The position numbers and the translations under genes were made by a program. This document shows positions 44,974 to 53,343 of a stretch of DNA of 56,703 nucleotides, piece after piece. How positions within the stretch are numbered: position 1 is the first letter of the stretch; every line of letters starts with the position of its first letter. The notes under the pieces are model-generated. The model saw nothing but the letters and a program-made list of their open reading frames with translations. It had not been told where the DNA came from and made no database searches. Origin of the DNA: Marinilabilia salmonicolor JCM 21150 (GTDB lineage Bacteria; Bacteroidota; Bacteroidia; Bacteroidales; Marinilabiliaceae); assembly GCF_000259075.1 (NCBI RefSeq), contig NZ_AJKI01000067.1, positions 1 through 56,703 on the forward strand, read 5' to 3'.

Positions 44974-46446
44974 CTACTTTCTGTTTTTAGCAATCCGGGC
45001 CCACAATTCCATGGTTCTCACCCTGTCTTTGTACAAATTATGGTTGTTCATTTTAACAATATCCAAAGAAGCATCTGAGTTATCTTCCCAGCGGCGACAC
45101 ATATAAAGTGACCTGTATATGCGTCCGATTTGATAATCACGTGAAATCGCCAATCCTACTGCGTAGTCTTCTCCGTAGCTCACATTAGGCACCCGGATTT
45201 CTCTCAACGCAGGCGTATAAAAAGCACGGGGAGCACCCAGTCCGTTGATGCGCAAAGCATTGTTCCGCCCATTATCGGGGGTCCATTCTTTGTGGTCGAT
45301 CAATCCGGGAGGTATCTCTTCCAGTTTAAAATTCACCATCTGATAGGAACCGATTACCATAGCGCAGTTTTGTTCATAAAATGCATCAACAACAGTTTGC
45401 ATAACGGAGTCATCAGCATATAAGTCATCACTATCAAGCTGGATGGCGAACTTACCACAAGACTCATGCATAATGGCCATATTCCAGCAGCCTCCAATGC
45501 CAAGGTCTTTGCGATCGGGAATAACATGAATCAAACGATCGTCTTCATCCGCCAGTTTTTTCAATATGTCGGTTGTCCCATCATCCGAATGGTTGTCGAC
45601 AATAATTAAATTGAATTTAAACGAAGTGTTTTGGCTGAAAACAGATCTTACCGCATCTTCGATGGTTTTGGCGCGATTACGCACCGGAACAATCACTGAG
45701 GCCTCCACCGGGAAATCCGATTCATCAAACTTTACTTCTTCGAATTCCGGCTTAAGATATCCGCCTATAGCTTTTAGATGTTCGGTACAGGCAACTTCCA
45801 TTTCAATCTGAACGTCCCGGTTTTTAGGATCCACATAGTCGAAAATCTTTTCCCCTGATTTACGTGTATCCGTTTCCATTTCGGTATATAGAAATTCCGG
45901 CAAACGGAAGAGCTTATGATTCTGAGACACTTTGAGTCGAAGGTCATACAGTCCCGCAAATTTATAGTCGGCTTTCATTTTGTCTGCGGCTTCTTTTACC
46001 ACTGCCGACGGGAAAAGCAGCAACGAACCAAAGTTAAAGTCGTCTCTTAAACTTCCGTCCTGATAATCAATTACCGGATTTTGCATCCTATTACCTTCCT
46101 TCAATGCAAAGTAATCGGAGTAGATCATTCCCGCCCCGGTATATTCAGCAGCCTGAATCATGCGTTCCAGGGACAAAGCACCCAATTTCAAAGGAAGCGA
46201 TTTGGCATACAGCAAAACATGTGAAGAAGCCTCAGCTCTTTTTGCTATTTCTTTCACCATATGAGTGGAATTAAGAACCGGCACTTCAAACGAGTCAACG
46301 CCTTCCGGCAACTCTGCTCCCTTACTTTCAGGGGTGATCATTACATAAATTCCGTCAACCAGACCAACTGCTTTCAGTTCATCAATGGTTTGCTTAAGAT
46401 CGGCCGGTTCGGCCACCGGCAAAAAACATGAAATCTTGTTATGCAT
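44974..46446 (-). CDS. Double GT-A (GT2-family) glycosyltransferase
   Basis: A cytosolic protein of about 490 residues. I start it at the Met at 46446 (MHNKISCFLPVAEP); a start at 46479 would overlap the amidase gene by 14 bp. The second half is a classic GT2 domain: ASVIVPVRNRAKTIEDAVRS, LIIVDNHSDDGT, FAIQLDSDDLYADD with the DxD-type metal site near residue 337-340, and YGEDYAVGLAISR. The first half has a similar but weaker fold (AAEYTGAGMIYSDYFALKEG, LRDDFNFGSLLLFPSA). There are no membrane helices. Acceptor and donor are unknown. The DUF4922 partner could supply or recycle the nucleotide-sugar. Confidence 0.8.
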   Translation of the reverse strand: MHNKISCFLPVAEPADLKQTIDELKAVGLVDGIYVMITPESKGAELPEGVDSFEVPVLNSTHMVKEIAKRAEASSHVLLYAKSLPLKLGALSLERMIQAAEYTGAGMIYSDYFALKEGNRMQNPVIDYQDGSLRDDFNFGSLLLFPSAVVKEAADKMKADYKFAGLYDLRLKVSQNHKLFRLPEFLYTEMETDTRKSGEKIFDYVDPKNRDVQIEMEVACTEHLKAIGGYLKPEFEEVKFDESDFPVEASVIVPVRNRAKTIEDAVRSVFSQNTSFKFNLIIVDNHSDDGTTDILKKLADEDDRLIHVIPDRKDLGIGGCWNMAIMHESCGKFAIQLDSDDLYADDSVMQTVVDAFYEQNCAMVIGSYQMVNFKLEEIPPGLIDHKEWTPDNGRNNALRINGLGAPRAFYTPALREIRVPNVSYGEDYAVGLAISRDYQIGRIYRSLYMCRRWEDNSDASLDIVKMNNHNLYKDRVRTMELWARIAKNRK

Positions 46447-46465
46447 ATCTTGATTTTTTTCGTTT

Positions 46466-49400
46466 TTAATTATTCTCATTCTGAAAAAACTGTAAGATCT
46501 GTTTCATCAATTCAGCCCTCTTCTTTTCTGATGGAATGGCTTCAAAGGGAAACCCAAGGATAACACTCTGATAATCGCCTGAAAAGCCTACTCCTGCACA
46601 GACATTGTTACCATCGTACCTGAAAATTCTGAAAGCATCGTCTCCCACGGGCTCAATGCCGTCGGGCGATTCAACTTTATAAATATCGGGATGATATTCT
46701 ACATTATAGCTGAGCGATGGCAGGAACAGAGAAGAAGCTTTATCTGTCACTTTCAGATTTCCCACATTGTCAGCATGATTGGTCATCCAACGAAAGTGCA
46801 AAACTTCTTTTAAAAATTCGATGGTGGTTGAATCATTGTTTTCCACAGCGTCAGTGCCTATGTATGCTCCGGAGATCAGGACATTTCCTCCGGACAAGAG
46901 GTATTTTTTCAATACCTCCCTTGTTCCCTGGCAAAAAAGCCTGTATTGTTTTTCATCTGAGTTGAATAGAGATTCGGTCCCTCTCTCTTCGCCATAGAGC
47001 AAATCAACAGCTTTGTAAGGTTCAACCTCAAAACCATCAGAAGCAAACACTTCATCACTTACCGAAACAAAGGAATAACCGGCATCGCGGATCGCTTTTC
47101 CGTGTGTAAATACAAAGTCGAAGTTATTACCGGGAATTATTTTCCCTTCCATGTCGGCATGACTGGCTCCATGCCCCGGACTGTCATCATCAAGCCACGG
47201 AGAGGAGCGGTCATAATCGTATTGTTTGCCTGTGTGGCTCATATCTCTGTTCCTGGGTACACCTTCATCCTCCCACCATGCTACTCCGGCAGTTTCTCCA
47301 TCCACAAATGCGGGTGGCCCCACTCGGTCAAATCCGTTGACTACCAAGACCAAATCATCAGAAGAGGAGTTCAGTGATACAGACAATGTTTCGCACGGAA
47401 AACTCTCTCCTCCCTCGTTTAAAGCAGTAACCTTAAAGCTATAAATAGTATCCCAATCAGGTAATTCAAGAACCATCGATGTATCTGAAGTAAACACCCC
47501 ATTGGAAAAACCATTGCCTTCAATTCTTTGGTAAACCTTGTAGCCGGAAGGAACTGCACTCTCTTCCAGAGGATCCATTACAGGTCTCCAGCTTAATCTT
47601 ACACTTTTTCCTCCTGGGTGTGTCAGAGAAAGATGATCGGGAGCCAGAGGCTTTATGATCGCCAGGCTCCCCTCTCGCACTGACAGGAAGCGCACCATCC
47701 CTTTATATATAGCTCTGGCAACGGTAAATTGAAACCGGGGATCAAGCCCGTATTTCATATCAGCCAGGTTTTGGTGAGACAACAACTCCAGCAACATGGT
47801 GGGCACATTAGGCCGATAAGCTTCGGAATACTGTTTGTCCCACATGGCCCGGCGCGTCCATTCATCGTTAAAGGTTAATCTGATATCAGACACAATTTGA
47901 GATTGAACCAAATCTGTCAAGTCGCGACTGGCCAGTTTTGATTTTCCATCCGGAAACCGGCCTTCATTCGTAACTGAACTGTAAATTCCAAGCGTTCCGA
48001 CAACGGAATCTCCCGGGGTAGTTCCGGCATCTGTATGAAAAGCAAAGGCCAGATCAATCGGAATATTCAACCCCTGGCATTCAGTCGCTTTGGTAGGCCC
48101 GTTGGGATTGCCCATCAGGTAATTCACCCATTCACCTCGCGACTGATAATCATCGTTGTAGTCATTCTTTTGCTCATTTAGGCTGTAAACAATTGAATCA
48201 GGCACTCCTGCATATTGTAACCAATACCTTCCGGCTTCCATCCACCGTGGCTTGCCACTTAGCTTATAAACGTAGGATACCGAATCGTTTATCTCCACCT
48301 CTGAATTTTCCGCATGATTATCATCCAGTGACCATTTTCTTTTGGTATAAGACTCTTCGGGACGCCTGGCAACATTGCCCATCCCTCCGCCAAAGCGAAT
48401 GGCATCAGTTGTCACCACCCCGATGGAATTGGATGGAACTTCTATCACGACAGATCCCGATTGTATATTTTTCCCTTTGGAAAAGTGGAAAGTTCCAAGG
48501 TAAACCCAAGTCCCGTAACCCATTTGCTGATTAAGTAAAAACCGGGTACTCCCTCCAGAATGATTAACACGATATGAAACATTGTCAAGTGCGCTCTCTA
48601 TTTTCCCATACGAAACATAAACAGCATACTCCCCTGCTTCAGGAATATTGGGTAAATAGGTGATGCTTGAAGAATTTTCATCCGAAGCTTGAACTTGCAT
48701 CCAGGTTCCCATTTTAAAAGGATTATCTCCATTAAATAAAGTATCCTTAATGGCAAAACCTTTTTCGCCAGAGCTCTCTATTTGACGGATTCCCTTGCCT
48801 ATGATTATCTCACTTCCTCCAGATGCCCCATCATTATCTACAATGACTTCATGAATTTGAGTATCTCTTTCCCTGGGCACAAAAACGTTCGCCCCGGCAT
48901 CCTCCAACATAGGCACAAGATAATTGCGCGTAAAAGCAAATGGGTAAATGTCCTCCACGGTTCCAAACAACCTGGCTCTTTGCCATTCCCACCGATCCAG
49001 TTCTGACTCATAATAATAACCATGACTCGCCCACAAAGCAATATTGTGATTGGTCAATCCAGAGTTAAAAACTCCCTGATTTACCCTTTTTACCAGGGGA
49101 TCTCTTAATCCTATATCTTTCATCCGGAAGGAGTCCACCGAAATATGTTCCCTGAAGTACAACGGAACATATTTTTCAAGAGTCTCCCCCTTACAAAACA
49201 ATTGAATTTCATAATCTTTGAACCTCCTGCCTGTAAGATTTCTAAGAGCGTATTTCAAAGAAGTTATCCATGCCTCTCTTACCGGAATCATTGCAACATT
49301 GGGAGAAAGAAAAACATCCAGTTCTTCATCGGATGCATTTACTTCAACTGAATCAACATGCATTGGCCCCATGTACTGATACGGATGTAAAAGATCAAAT

Positions 49401-49534
49401 CTTTCATTGATTCTTTTCATCGCTTTATTTTCCAGCCGGTGTTCTTTTCTTTCCGACTGAGAAATCAATTCAAATGGAAAAACCATTAATAATATAAGAA
49501 TTAACACACTCTTAAGTATCAAAAAATTCTTCAT
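46466..49534 (-). CDS. N-acetylmuramoyl-L-alanine amidase split by golvesin-like domain, with Fn3 and unknown C-terminal domain
   Basis: A 1022-residue exported protein (signal 1-26). Amidase_3 residues are found in two blocks: His171 (WASHGYYYE) and Glu194 (GTVEDIYPF), then His500 (AFAFHTDAG) and Glu583 (MLLELLSHQN), matching the His-Glu-His zinc set and catalytic Glu. Between them, about 235-385, lies a golvesin C-terminal-like beta domain (ITYLPNIPEAGEYAVYVSYG; GVVTTDAIRFGGG). Fn3 is at about 625-735, then a domain of unknown type (735-1022). Databases often name such proteins xanthan lyase, which the residues do not support. It is the first gene of the right block and would remove stem peptides from glycan. 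Confidence 0.8.
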   Translation of the reverse strand: MKNFLILKSVLILILLMVFPFELISQSERKEHRLENKAMKRINERFDLLHPYQYMGPMHVDSVEVNASDEELDVFLSPNVAMIPVREAWITSLKYALRNLTGRRFKDYEIQLFCKGETLEKYVPLYFREHISVDSFRMKDIGLRDPLVKRVNQGVFNSGLTNHNIALWASHGYYYESELDRWEWQRARLFGTVEDIYPFAFTRNYLVPMLEDAGANVFVPRERDTQIHEVIVDNDGASGGSEIIIGKGIRQIESSGEKGFAIKDTLFNGDNPFKMGTWMQVQASDENSSSITYLPNIPEAGEYAVYVSYGKIESALDNVSYRVNHSGGSTRFLLNQQMGYGTWVYLGTFHFSKGKNIQSGSVVIEVPSNSIGVVTTDAIRFGGGMGNVARRPEESYTKRKWSLDDNHAENSEVEINDSVSYVYKLSGKPRWMEAGRYWLQYAGVPDSIVYSLNEQKNDYNDDYQSRGEWVNYLMGNPNGPTKATECQGLNIPIDLAFAFHTDAGTTPGDSVVGTLGIYSSVTNEGRFPDGKSKLASRDLTDLVQSQIVSDIRLTFNDEWTRRAMWDKQYSEAYRPNVPTMLLELLSHQNLADMKYGLDPRFQFTVARAIYKGMVRFLSVREGSLAIIKPLAPDHLSLTHPGGKSVRLSWRPVMDPLEESAVPSGYKVYQRIEGNGFSNGVFTSDTSMVLELPDWDTIYSFKVTALNEGGESFPCETLSVSLNSSSDDLVLVVNGFDRVGPPAFVDGETAGVAWWEDEGVPRNRDMSHTGKQYDYDRSSPWLDDDSPGHGASHADMEGKIIPGNNFDFVFTHGKAIRDAGYSFVSVSDEVFASDGFEVEPYKAVDLLYGEERGTESLFNSDEKQYRLFCQGTREVLKKYLLSGGNVLISGAYIGTDAVENNDSTTIEFLKEVLHFRWMTNHADNVGNLKVTDKASSLFLPSLSYNVEYHPDIYKVESPDGIEPVGDDAFRIFRYDGNNVCAGVGFSGDYQSVILGFPFEAIPSEKKRAELMKQILQFFQNENN

Positions 49535-49588
49535 CTTTTCATCCTTATAAAATTTACTTCTTAAAGTCAGATGGATCTCGAAATCCTT

Positions 49589-49645
49589 TTAAAAATTGCA
49601 CTTTTGTGGCATCTTTAAAGAATCAAAGTTCCATGCTCGTTTCAT
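49589..49645 (-). promoter_or_regulatory. Leader block copy C with possible 18-codon leader ORF
   Basis: The exact 13-mer TGAAACGAGCATG (49632-49644) occurs 98 bp ahead of the amidase gene. From its ATG an ORF reads MKRAWNFDSLKMPQKCNF then stop. Copy B gives KRAW in the same frame but starts with CTG, and copy A stops after MKRA. Translation is unproven. Confidence 0.35.
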
Positions 49646-49903
49646 TGTGTTTAAAATCATCGGTTCTGTTATTTTGTCCAACATCCGATTTCAGAACGTC
49701 TATTCAAACAAACTGACTTCTGCTGAAGTCCAGACTACCTTATAGGAAATTGAATAAATACATCTAAATTCACCCGCCTCAGGAAAAAACGACCAGCTCC
49801 TGAATCAAAATCAACCCTCAACAAGCCACTAAAAACATAACTATAAACGATTTATCAAGCTCAAGAGACTCACTCAACATAAAAGACTGTCAATTTTTGT
49901 TTT

Positions 49904-49934
49904 CAAATGTAGAAACATTTTTTCAAGAAACAAA
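49904..49934 (-). promoter_or_regulatory. Promoter of the right-block (amidase) operon
   Basis: Minus strand: TTTG (49931-49934), 19-bp spacer, TACATTTG (49904-49911), an exact consensus match. The operator at 49939-49947 lies right behind the -33 box. Confidence 0.7.
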
Positions 49935-49938
49935 AATT

Positions 49939-49947
49939 TGTAATACA
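49939..49947. promoter_or_regulatory. GntR-type operator, perfect copy, between divergent promoters
   Basis: TGTAATACA, followed by TCTTATA as at the other perfect sites. It lies 4 bp behind the leftward -33 box and about 33 bp before the rightward -7 box, so one bound dimer could act on both directions. Confidence 0.6.
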
Positions 49948-49980
49948 TCTTATATAATATCAAAAACCAAACTTTTTTTA

Positions 49981-49988
49981 TATATTTG
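49981..49988 (+). promoter_or_regulatory. -7 box for murK-murQ
   Basis: TATATTTG matches TAnnTTTG. No TTTG lies at the proper distance upstream, so the promoter may need an activator or be weak. Confidence 0.45.
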
Positions 49989-50085
49989 CGTTTAACAAAA
50001 ACAACAACAAACAGGGATCTTAAACCAATGGAATTATATAAGAGAATCCATAATCCATCAAGAACAAAAACTCAAAAACACAACC

Positions 50086-50094
50086 TATAATACA
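50086..50094. promoter_or_regulatory. GntR-type operator copy just before murK
   Basis: TATAATACA, one mismatch to TGTAATACA, followed by TC as in the other copies. It ends 10 bp before the start codon, where a bound repressor would block elongation. Confidence 0.45.
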
Positions 50095-50104
50095 TCATTC
50101 TATT

Positions 50105-50941
50105 ATGATATTAGTGGCCGACAGCGGATCAACCAAAACAACATGGTGCCTCCTGGACAAAAAAACAGGAAAGAAAGAACTAATTCAAACACCAGGAATA
50201 AACCCTTTCTACCAGGATGAAGATACTATTATAAAGGCGCTCGAAAAGGATTTTACATCCTCACAAAGAAATTTCGAAGCTATCTATTTTTATAGTGCCG
50301 GATGCAGCAATCCGGTTATCAGCAAAGTTGCATACGGAGCGCTCAACAATTTCTTCTGTGCATCAACCATAGAGGTGGCAAGCGACCTCATGGCCGCCGC
50401 CCACGCACTGTGTGGGACTACCGAAGGAATTGCGTGCATTTTAGGAACCGGCTCCAACTCATGTCATTACAATGGTAAAGAGGTCATCGAAAACACACCT
50501 CCCCTGGGATTTATTCTTGGAGATGAAGGCAGCGGTGCAGTTATTGGCAAAAAGCTACTTTCAGACATCCTGAAAAAACAACTCCCTGAACATGTTTGTA
50601 ACAAATTCTTTAACAAATATAAAACAGACAGCATTGATATTCTGAATAACATCTACAAAAAACCCTTTCCAAACCGATACGCAGCAGGTTTTACAAGATT
50701 TATCGCTGAACACATCAGTGAACCTTCCCTACAAAAACTGGTACTTGCATCCTTTGAAGAATTCATAACCAGAAACATATTACAATACCAGATGGCCACA
50801 AAACTACCAGTGCATTTTACCGGCAGCATAGCCTACTACTTCAAAGATCTGTTGTATGAAATTCTTGAAAAGCACCAATTAAAACGAGGAACAATTATTA
50901 AAGATCCAATAGACGGATTAATTGATTTCCATCTCAAATAA
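50105..50941 (+). CDS. MurNAc/GlcNAc kinase, BadF/BadG family (MurK-like)
   Basis: A 278-residue cytosolic ASKHA-fold kinase. LVADSGSTKTTWCLLD at the start is the first phosphate loop; IACILGTGSNSCHYNG near 117 is the second; LGFILGDEGSGAVIGKKLL near 137 and the C-terminal VHFTGSIAYYF complete the set. In Tannerella forsythia MurK phosphorylates both MurNAc and GlcNAc at C6. Here the murQ gene starts 41 bp later, so MurNAc-6-phosphate is the expected product. There is no PTS importer in the window, so the kinase is needed. It is controlled by a region with two operator copies. Confidence 0.85.
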   Translation: MILVADSGSTKTTWCLLDKKTGKKELIQTPGINPFYQDEDTIIKALEKDFTSSQRNFEAIYFYSAGCSNPVISKVAYGALNNFFCASTIEVASDLMAAAHALCGTTEGIACILGTGSNSCHYNGKEVIENTPPLGFILGDEGSGAVIGKKLLSDILKKQLPEHVCNKFFNKYKTDSIDILNNIYKKPFPNRYAAGFTRFIAEHISEPSLQKLVLASFEEFITRNILQYQMATKLPVHFTGSIAYYFKDLLYEILEKHQLKRGTIIKDPIDGLIDFHLK

Positions 50942-50982
50942 CCTCATCATACAAGTAAAGAACCTCAAAAAGAACAAAAGAA

Positions 50983-51816
50983 ATGTCGGATAATAAATAT
51001 ACCCTGAGCATTACAGAATCACCTTCCAGATTTCAAAATCTTGAAAAAATGGAAGTCGCCGACCTGATTCAAAACATCAACCGGGAAGACGCAAAAGTAC
51101 ATGAAGCGGTAAAAAAAGCATTGCCACAAATTGAAAAATTAATCGTTCGAATTGTGGAAAGAATGAAAAAAGGAGGAAGAGTATTTTACCTTGGAGCAGG
51201 GACAAGCGGCCGCCTGGGCGTACTGGATGCATCTGAACTCCCCCCCACCTTTGGTGTCCCTGACACATTGGTAATCGGATTAATTGCAGGAGGCGATATT
51301 GCACTAAGGAATGCCGTGGAAGATGCAGAGGATGATCCCAAAATGGCCTGGCAGGAACTCAACAAACATAACATAACCCAGCTAGACACAGTTATTGGGA
51401 TCGCAGCTTCAGGAACCACCCCCTATGTCATAGGTGGCATCATGGAAGCAAGAAAAAGCGGAATACTCACAGGCTGCATCACCTGCAATCCGAATTCTGA
51501 GATTGCCAAAGCTGCAGAATTTCCTATTGAAGCAATTGTAGGACCTGAATTCATTACTGGCAGCACCCGTCTTAAAGCAGGAACCGCTCAGAAGATGATT
51601 CTCAACATGATAACAACCACCCTGATGATAAAGCTGGGTAAAGTAAAGGGAAACAAAATGATTAATATGCAGTTGACCAACAAAAAATTAATTCAGAGAG
51701 GAACCATAATGCTAATGGAAGAACTTGGTCTGAAAAAAGAAGATGCTCAGGCACTCCTGATTAAAAATGGTTCCGTAAAAAAGGCCATTGATGCACACAA
51801 CAAAACCAAAAAATAA
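50983..51816 (+). CDS. murQ: N-acetylmuramic acid 6-phosphate etherase MurQ
   Basis: A 277-residue SIS-domain enzyme that cleaves the lactyl ether of MurNAc-6-P to GlcNAc-6-P and D-lactate. Signatures: ESPSRFQNLEKMEVADLIQ at the N-terminus, YLGAGTSGRLGVLDASELPPTFG near 70, GIAASGTTPYV near 137, and the family stretch FITGSTRLKAGTAQKMILNMI near 193. It is a little shorter than E. coli MurQ (298), with a shorter C-terminal helical tail, as is usual in this phylum. The D-lactate is probably used by the dehydrogenase at 3162-6017; GlcNAc-6-P goes to NagA/NagB, which are not in this window. Confidence 0.96.
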   Translation: MSDNKYTLSITESPSRFQNLEKMEVADLIQNINREDAKVHEAVKKALPQIEKLIVRIVERMKKGGRVFYLGAGTSGRLGVLDASELPPTFGVPDTLVIGLIAGGDIALRNAVEDAEDDPKMAWQELNKHNITQLDTVIGIAASGTTPYVIGGIMEARKSGILTGCITCNPNSEIAKAAEFPIEAIVGPEFITGSTRLKAGTAQKMILNMITTTLMIKLGKVKGNKMINMQLTNKKLIQRGTIMLMEELGLKKEDAQALLIKNGSVKKAIDAHNKTKK

Positions 51817-51896
51817 AATCATTGGCCGCCACATTTATTTCCATACTTCCTGTTATCAACTGCTACTATCTGTGGAGTCAATGAAAGCGATGAATC

Positions 51897-51924
51897 AAAC
51901 TTGCCTGGTCATCAGGCAAGTTTT
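51897..51924. terminator. Bidirectional terminator between murQ and gntR
   Basis: A perfect 11-bp stem, AAACTTGCCTG / CAGGCAAGTTT, with 5-nt loop and T-run. It serves murQ from the left and may also serve the regulator gene from the right. Confidence 0.8.
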
Positions 51925-51967
51925 AAAGTATCAGGAAAAATAATTTCCAGTAGTGAAGCCACGGTGG

Positions 51968-52696
51968 TTATTTAAAAACTTTTTTAAGATAACGCTCATA
52001 TACTTCATGATTCCTAATCACAAGCTTTTCTGTTTCAGCAAAAGCATCATCTTCATCCCTCTCCTTAACCGCCTCCAGAATTTTTTTCTGGGCCTCAATA
52101 GTAAATTCTTTTTCTCCTTCAACATTCGCATAAATAAAATTACGCATACGGGGTAAAAGAGAATAAATGGGCTCCAGACTAATTATAATAATTGGATTCC
52201 CGGTTGATTTGGCCAGGCTCATGTGGAAACGGTTGATGATATCCACTTCCTGCTGAGTGTTGTCGGGATCACAACTTACGAGCTCTTCAATTATCTGTTC
52301 CAGAATTTTTATATCCTCATCTGTCCTATTCCTCGCAGCCAGTCGTGAAATTTGCGGCTCAAAAATACGACGAACATCAATAATCTGAGAAATAAGATCG
52401 GAATCGAAACTCAGGTCATAGTATAGATTAAGAGATTTAATTGCATCCTCTATCTTTATCTCAGACACATACATCCCACTTCCTTTTCTAATCTCTATCA
52501 AACCACGGGCACTTAAACGCCTCAATGCCTCCCTAAGTGCCGTTCTACTAACTCCAAAGAGTTCGCAAAGTTCCTTTTCAGAAGGCAACTTGGCTCCCGA
52601 AAGCAGTTTCTTCTGCCGGATAGCCTCTTCAACTTTTCTTTCGATCTTCTGACTTAAGGTTTGCGTAGTACCTATCTTGCTAAAAATATCGTCCAT
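51968..52696 (-). CDS. FadR-type GntR transcriptional regulator
   Basis: A 242-residue repressor. The winged HTH is at about 12-78 (AIRQKKLLSGAKLPSEKELC, FGVSRTALREALRRLSARGL, EIRKGSGMYVSE). The FCD ligand domain is at about 90-225 with its metal-type residues in DVRRIFEPQISRLAARN, INRFHMSLAKSTGN and RNHEVYERYL. It is convergent with murQ. FadR-type proteins bind short palindromes of the form T-x-GT-N-AC-x-A; the TGTAWTACA sites near six promoters in this window fit. MurNAc-6-P, GlcNAc-6-P or a stem dipeptide would be sensible effectors. This pairing is inference, as no binding data can be read from sequence. Confidence 0.9.
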   Translation of the reverse strand: MDDIFSKIGTTQTLSQKIERKVEEAIRQKKLLSGAKLPSEKELCELFGVSRTALREALRRLSARGLIEIRKGSGMYVSEIKIEDAIKSLNLYYDLSFDSDLISQIIDVRRIFEPQISRLAARNRTDEDIKILEQIIEELVSCDPDNTQQEVDIINRFHMSLAKSTGNPIIIISLEPIYSLLPRMRNFIYANVEGEKEFTIEAQKKILEAVKERDEDDAFAETEKLVIRNHEVYERYLKKVFK

Positions 52697-53213
52697 TTAA
52701 ACCATTTAATATTATATACAACTATATGCTAAACCCTTATGCTTAAACATTACTAAACCTTGCAGCACACAAAATGCCAATCAAAACAAATCAACCAGTG
52801 AAAATTTAAGTAAACCTTTCCAAAAAGAAAAAGTCACAAATCACCTATAAAAACATCAAACCATCTGCAAAATCAAAGTGTCCTCACCAAATTCGACCTG
52901 CATGAACACCTCACTACGATAATTTAAGAATAAAACCCGGTAAAAACAAAAAAAAGAGAAAGACACTAATCTCACTAAAGAACATACAAATATAGGTCTT
53001 TTCTTTCGTTTTTGTAGTGAATAAAGTGAACTTTTACTTTTAACCGACATAGGATGTATGATCACACCGCATTTTCGCAACTTTCTCAACTCGGTTGAAA
53101 AAGCGAGCCATAATCTTCGTTAATTCCAATATTAACACATCATTATGACTAACTCCTTCCTTCTAACAAATTATCTCATAAAACAACATTGATAAATATT
53201 GTTAAAAAAAAGG
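52697..53213. other. Intergenic region left of the integrative element
   Basis: About 520 AT-rich bases. A 77-codon minus-strand frame (52856-53089) has no family features and poor composition. No promoter box for the gntR gene was found and no other structure. Confidence 0.5.
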
Positions 53214-53303
53214 ATGAAGACTCCAGGAAAATCTTATCTCAACTATAAAAATCATCCCCAAAAAGGATCCTATAGAAAAATTCCAGATTCAACCATACAA
53301 TAA
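53214..53303 (+). CDS. Possible small basic peptide, 29 residues
   Basis: An ATG frame preceded by AAAAAAAGG, beginning MKTPGKSYLNYKNHPQKG and ending two bases into a strong hairpin. It has seven basic residues (Lys/Arg). The terminator can be explained instead by a lost tRNA gene on the other strand, and no -7 box lies upstream, so this may be chance. Confidence 0.2.
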   Translation: MKTPGKSYLNYKNHPQKGSYRKIPDSTIQ

Positions 53304-53340
53304 AGGCCACAGCAAATTAAATCATTTTGCTGTGGCCTTT
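53302..53340. terminator. Strong symmetric terminator beside tRNA remnant
   Basis: A perfect 15-bp stem (53302-53316 / 53326-53340, AAAGGCCACAGCAAA) with a 9-nt loop and A/T tails on both sides. On the minus strand it lies just past the 3' end of the tRNA remnant, where a tRNA terminator belongs. Confidence 0.8.
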
Positions 53341-53343
53341 CTG

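Larger units (their letters stand above)
49535..50104. other. Divergent control region, 570 bp, amidase operon versus murK-murQ
   Basis: It holds promoters in both directions, two operator copies and leader block copy C. The leftward leader is about 360 nt, long enough for post-transcriptional control. No gene above 60 codons is supported. Confidence 0.65.

Noticed and set aside
46466-49534. Xanthan lyase as product name
   Set aside because: No polysaccharide lyase residues were seen, while the zinc and catalytic residues of an amidase are present.
52711-52727. ATATACAACTATATG before gntR as an autoregulatory operator
   Set aside because: Half-site spacing is one base short of TGTAWTACA and several bases differ.
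52856-53089. A 77-codon minus-strand frame right of gntR
   Set aside because: AT-rich, rich in Phe, Lys and Arg, no recognisable domain, no promoter box.
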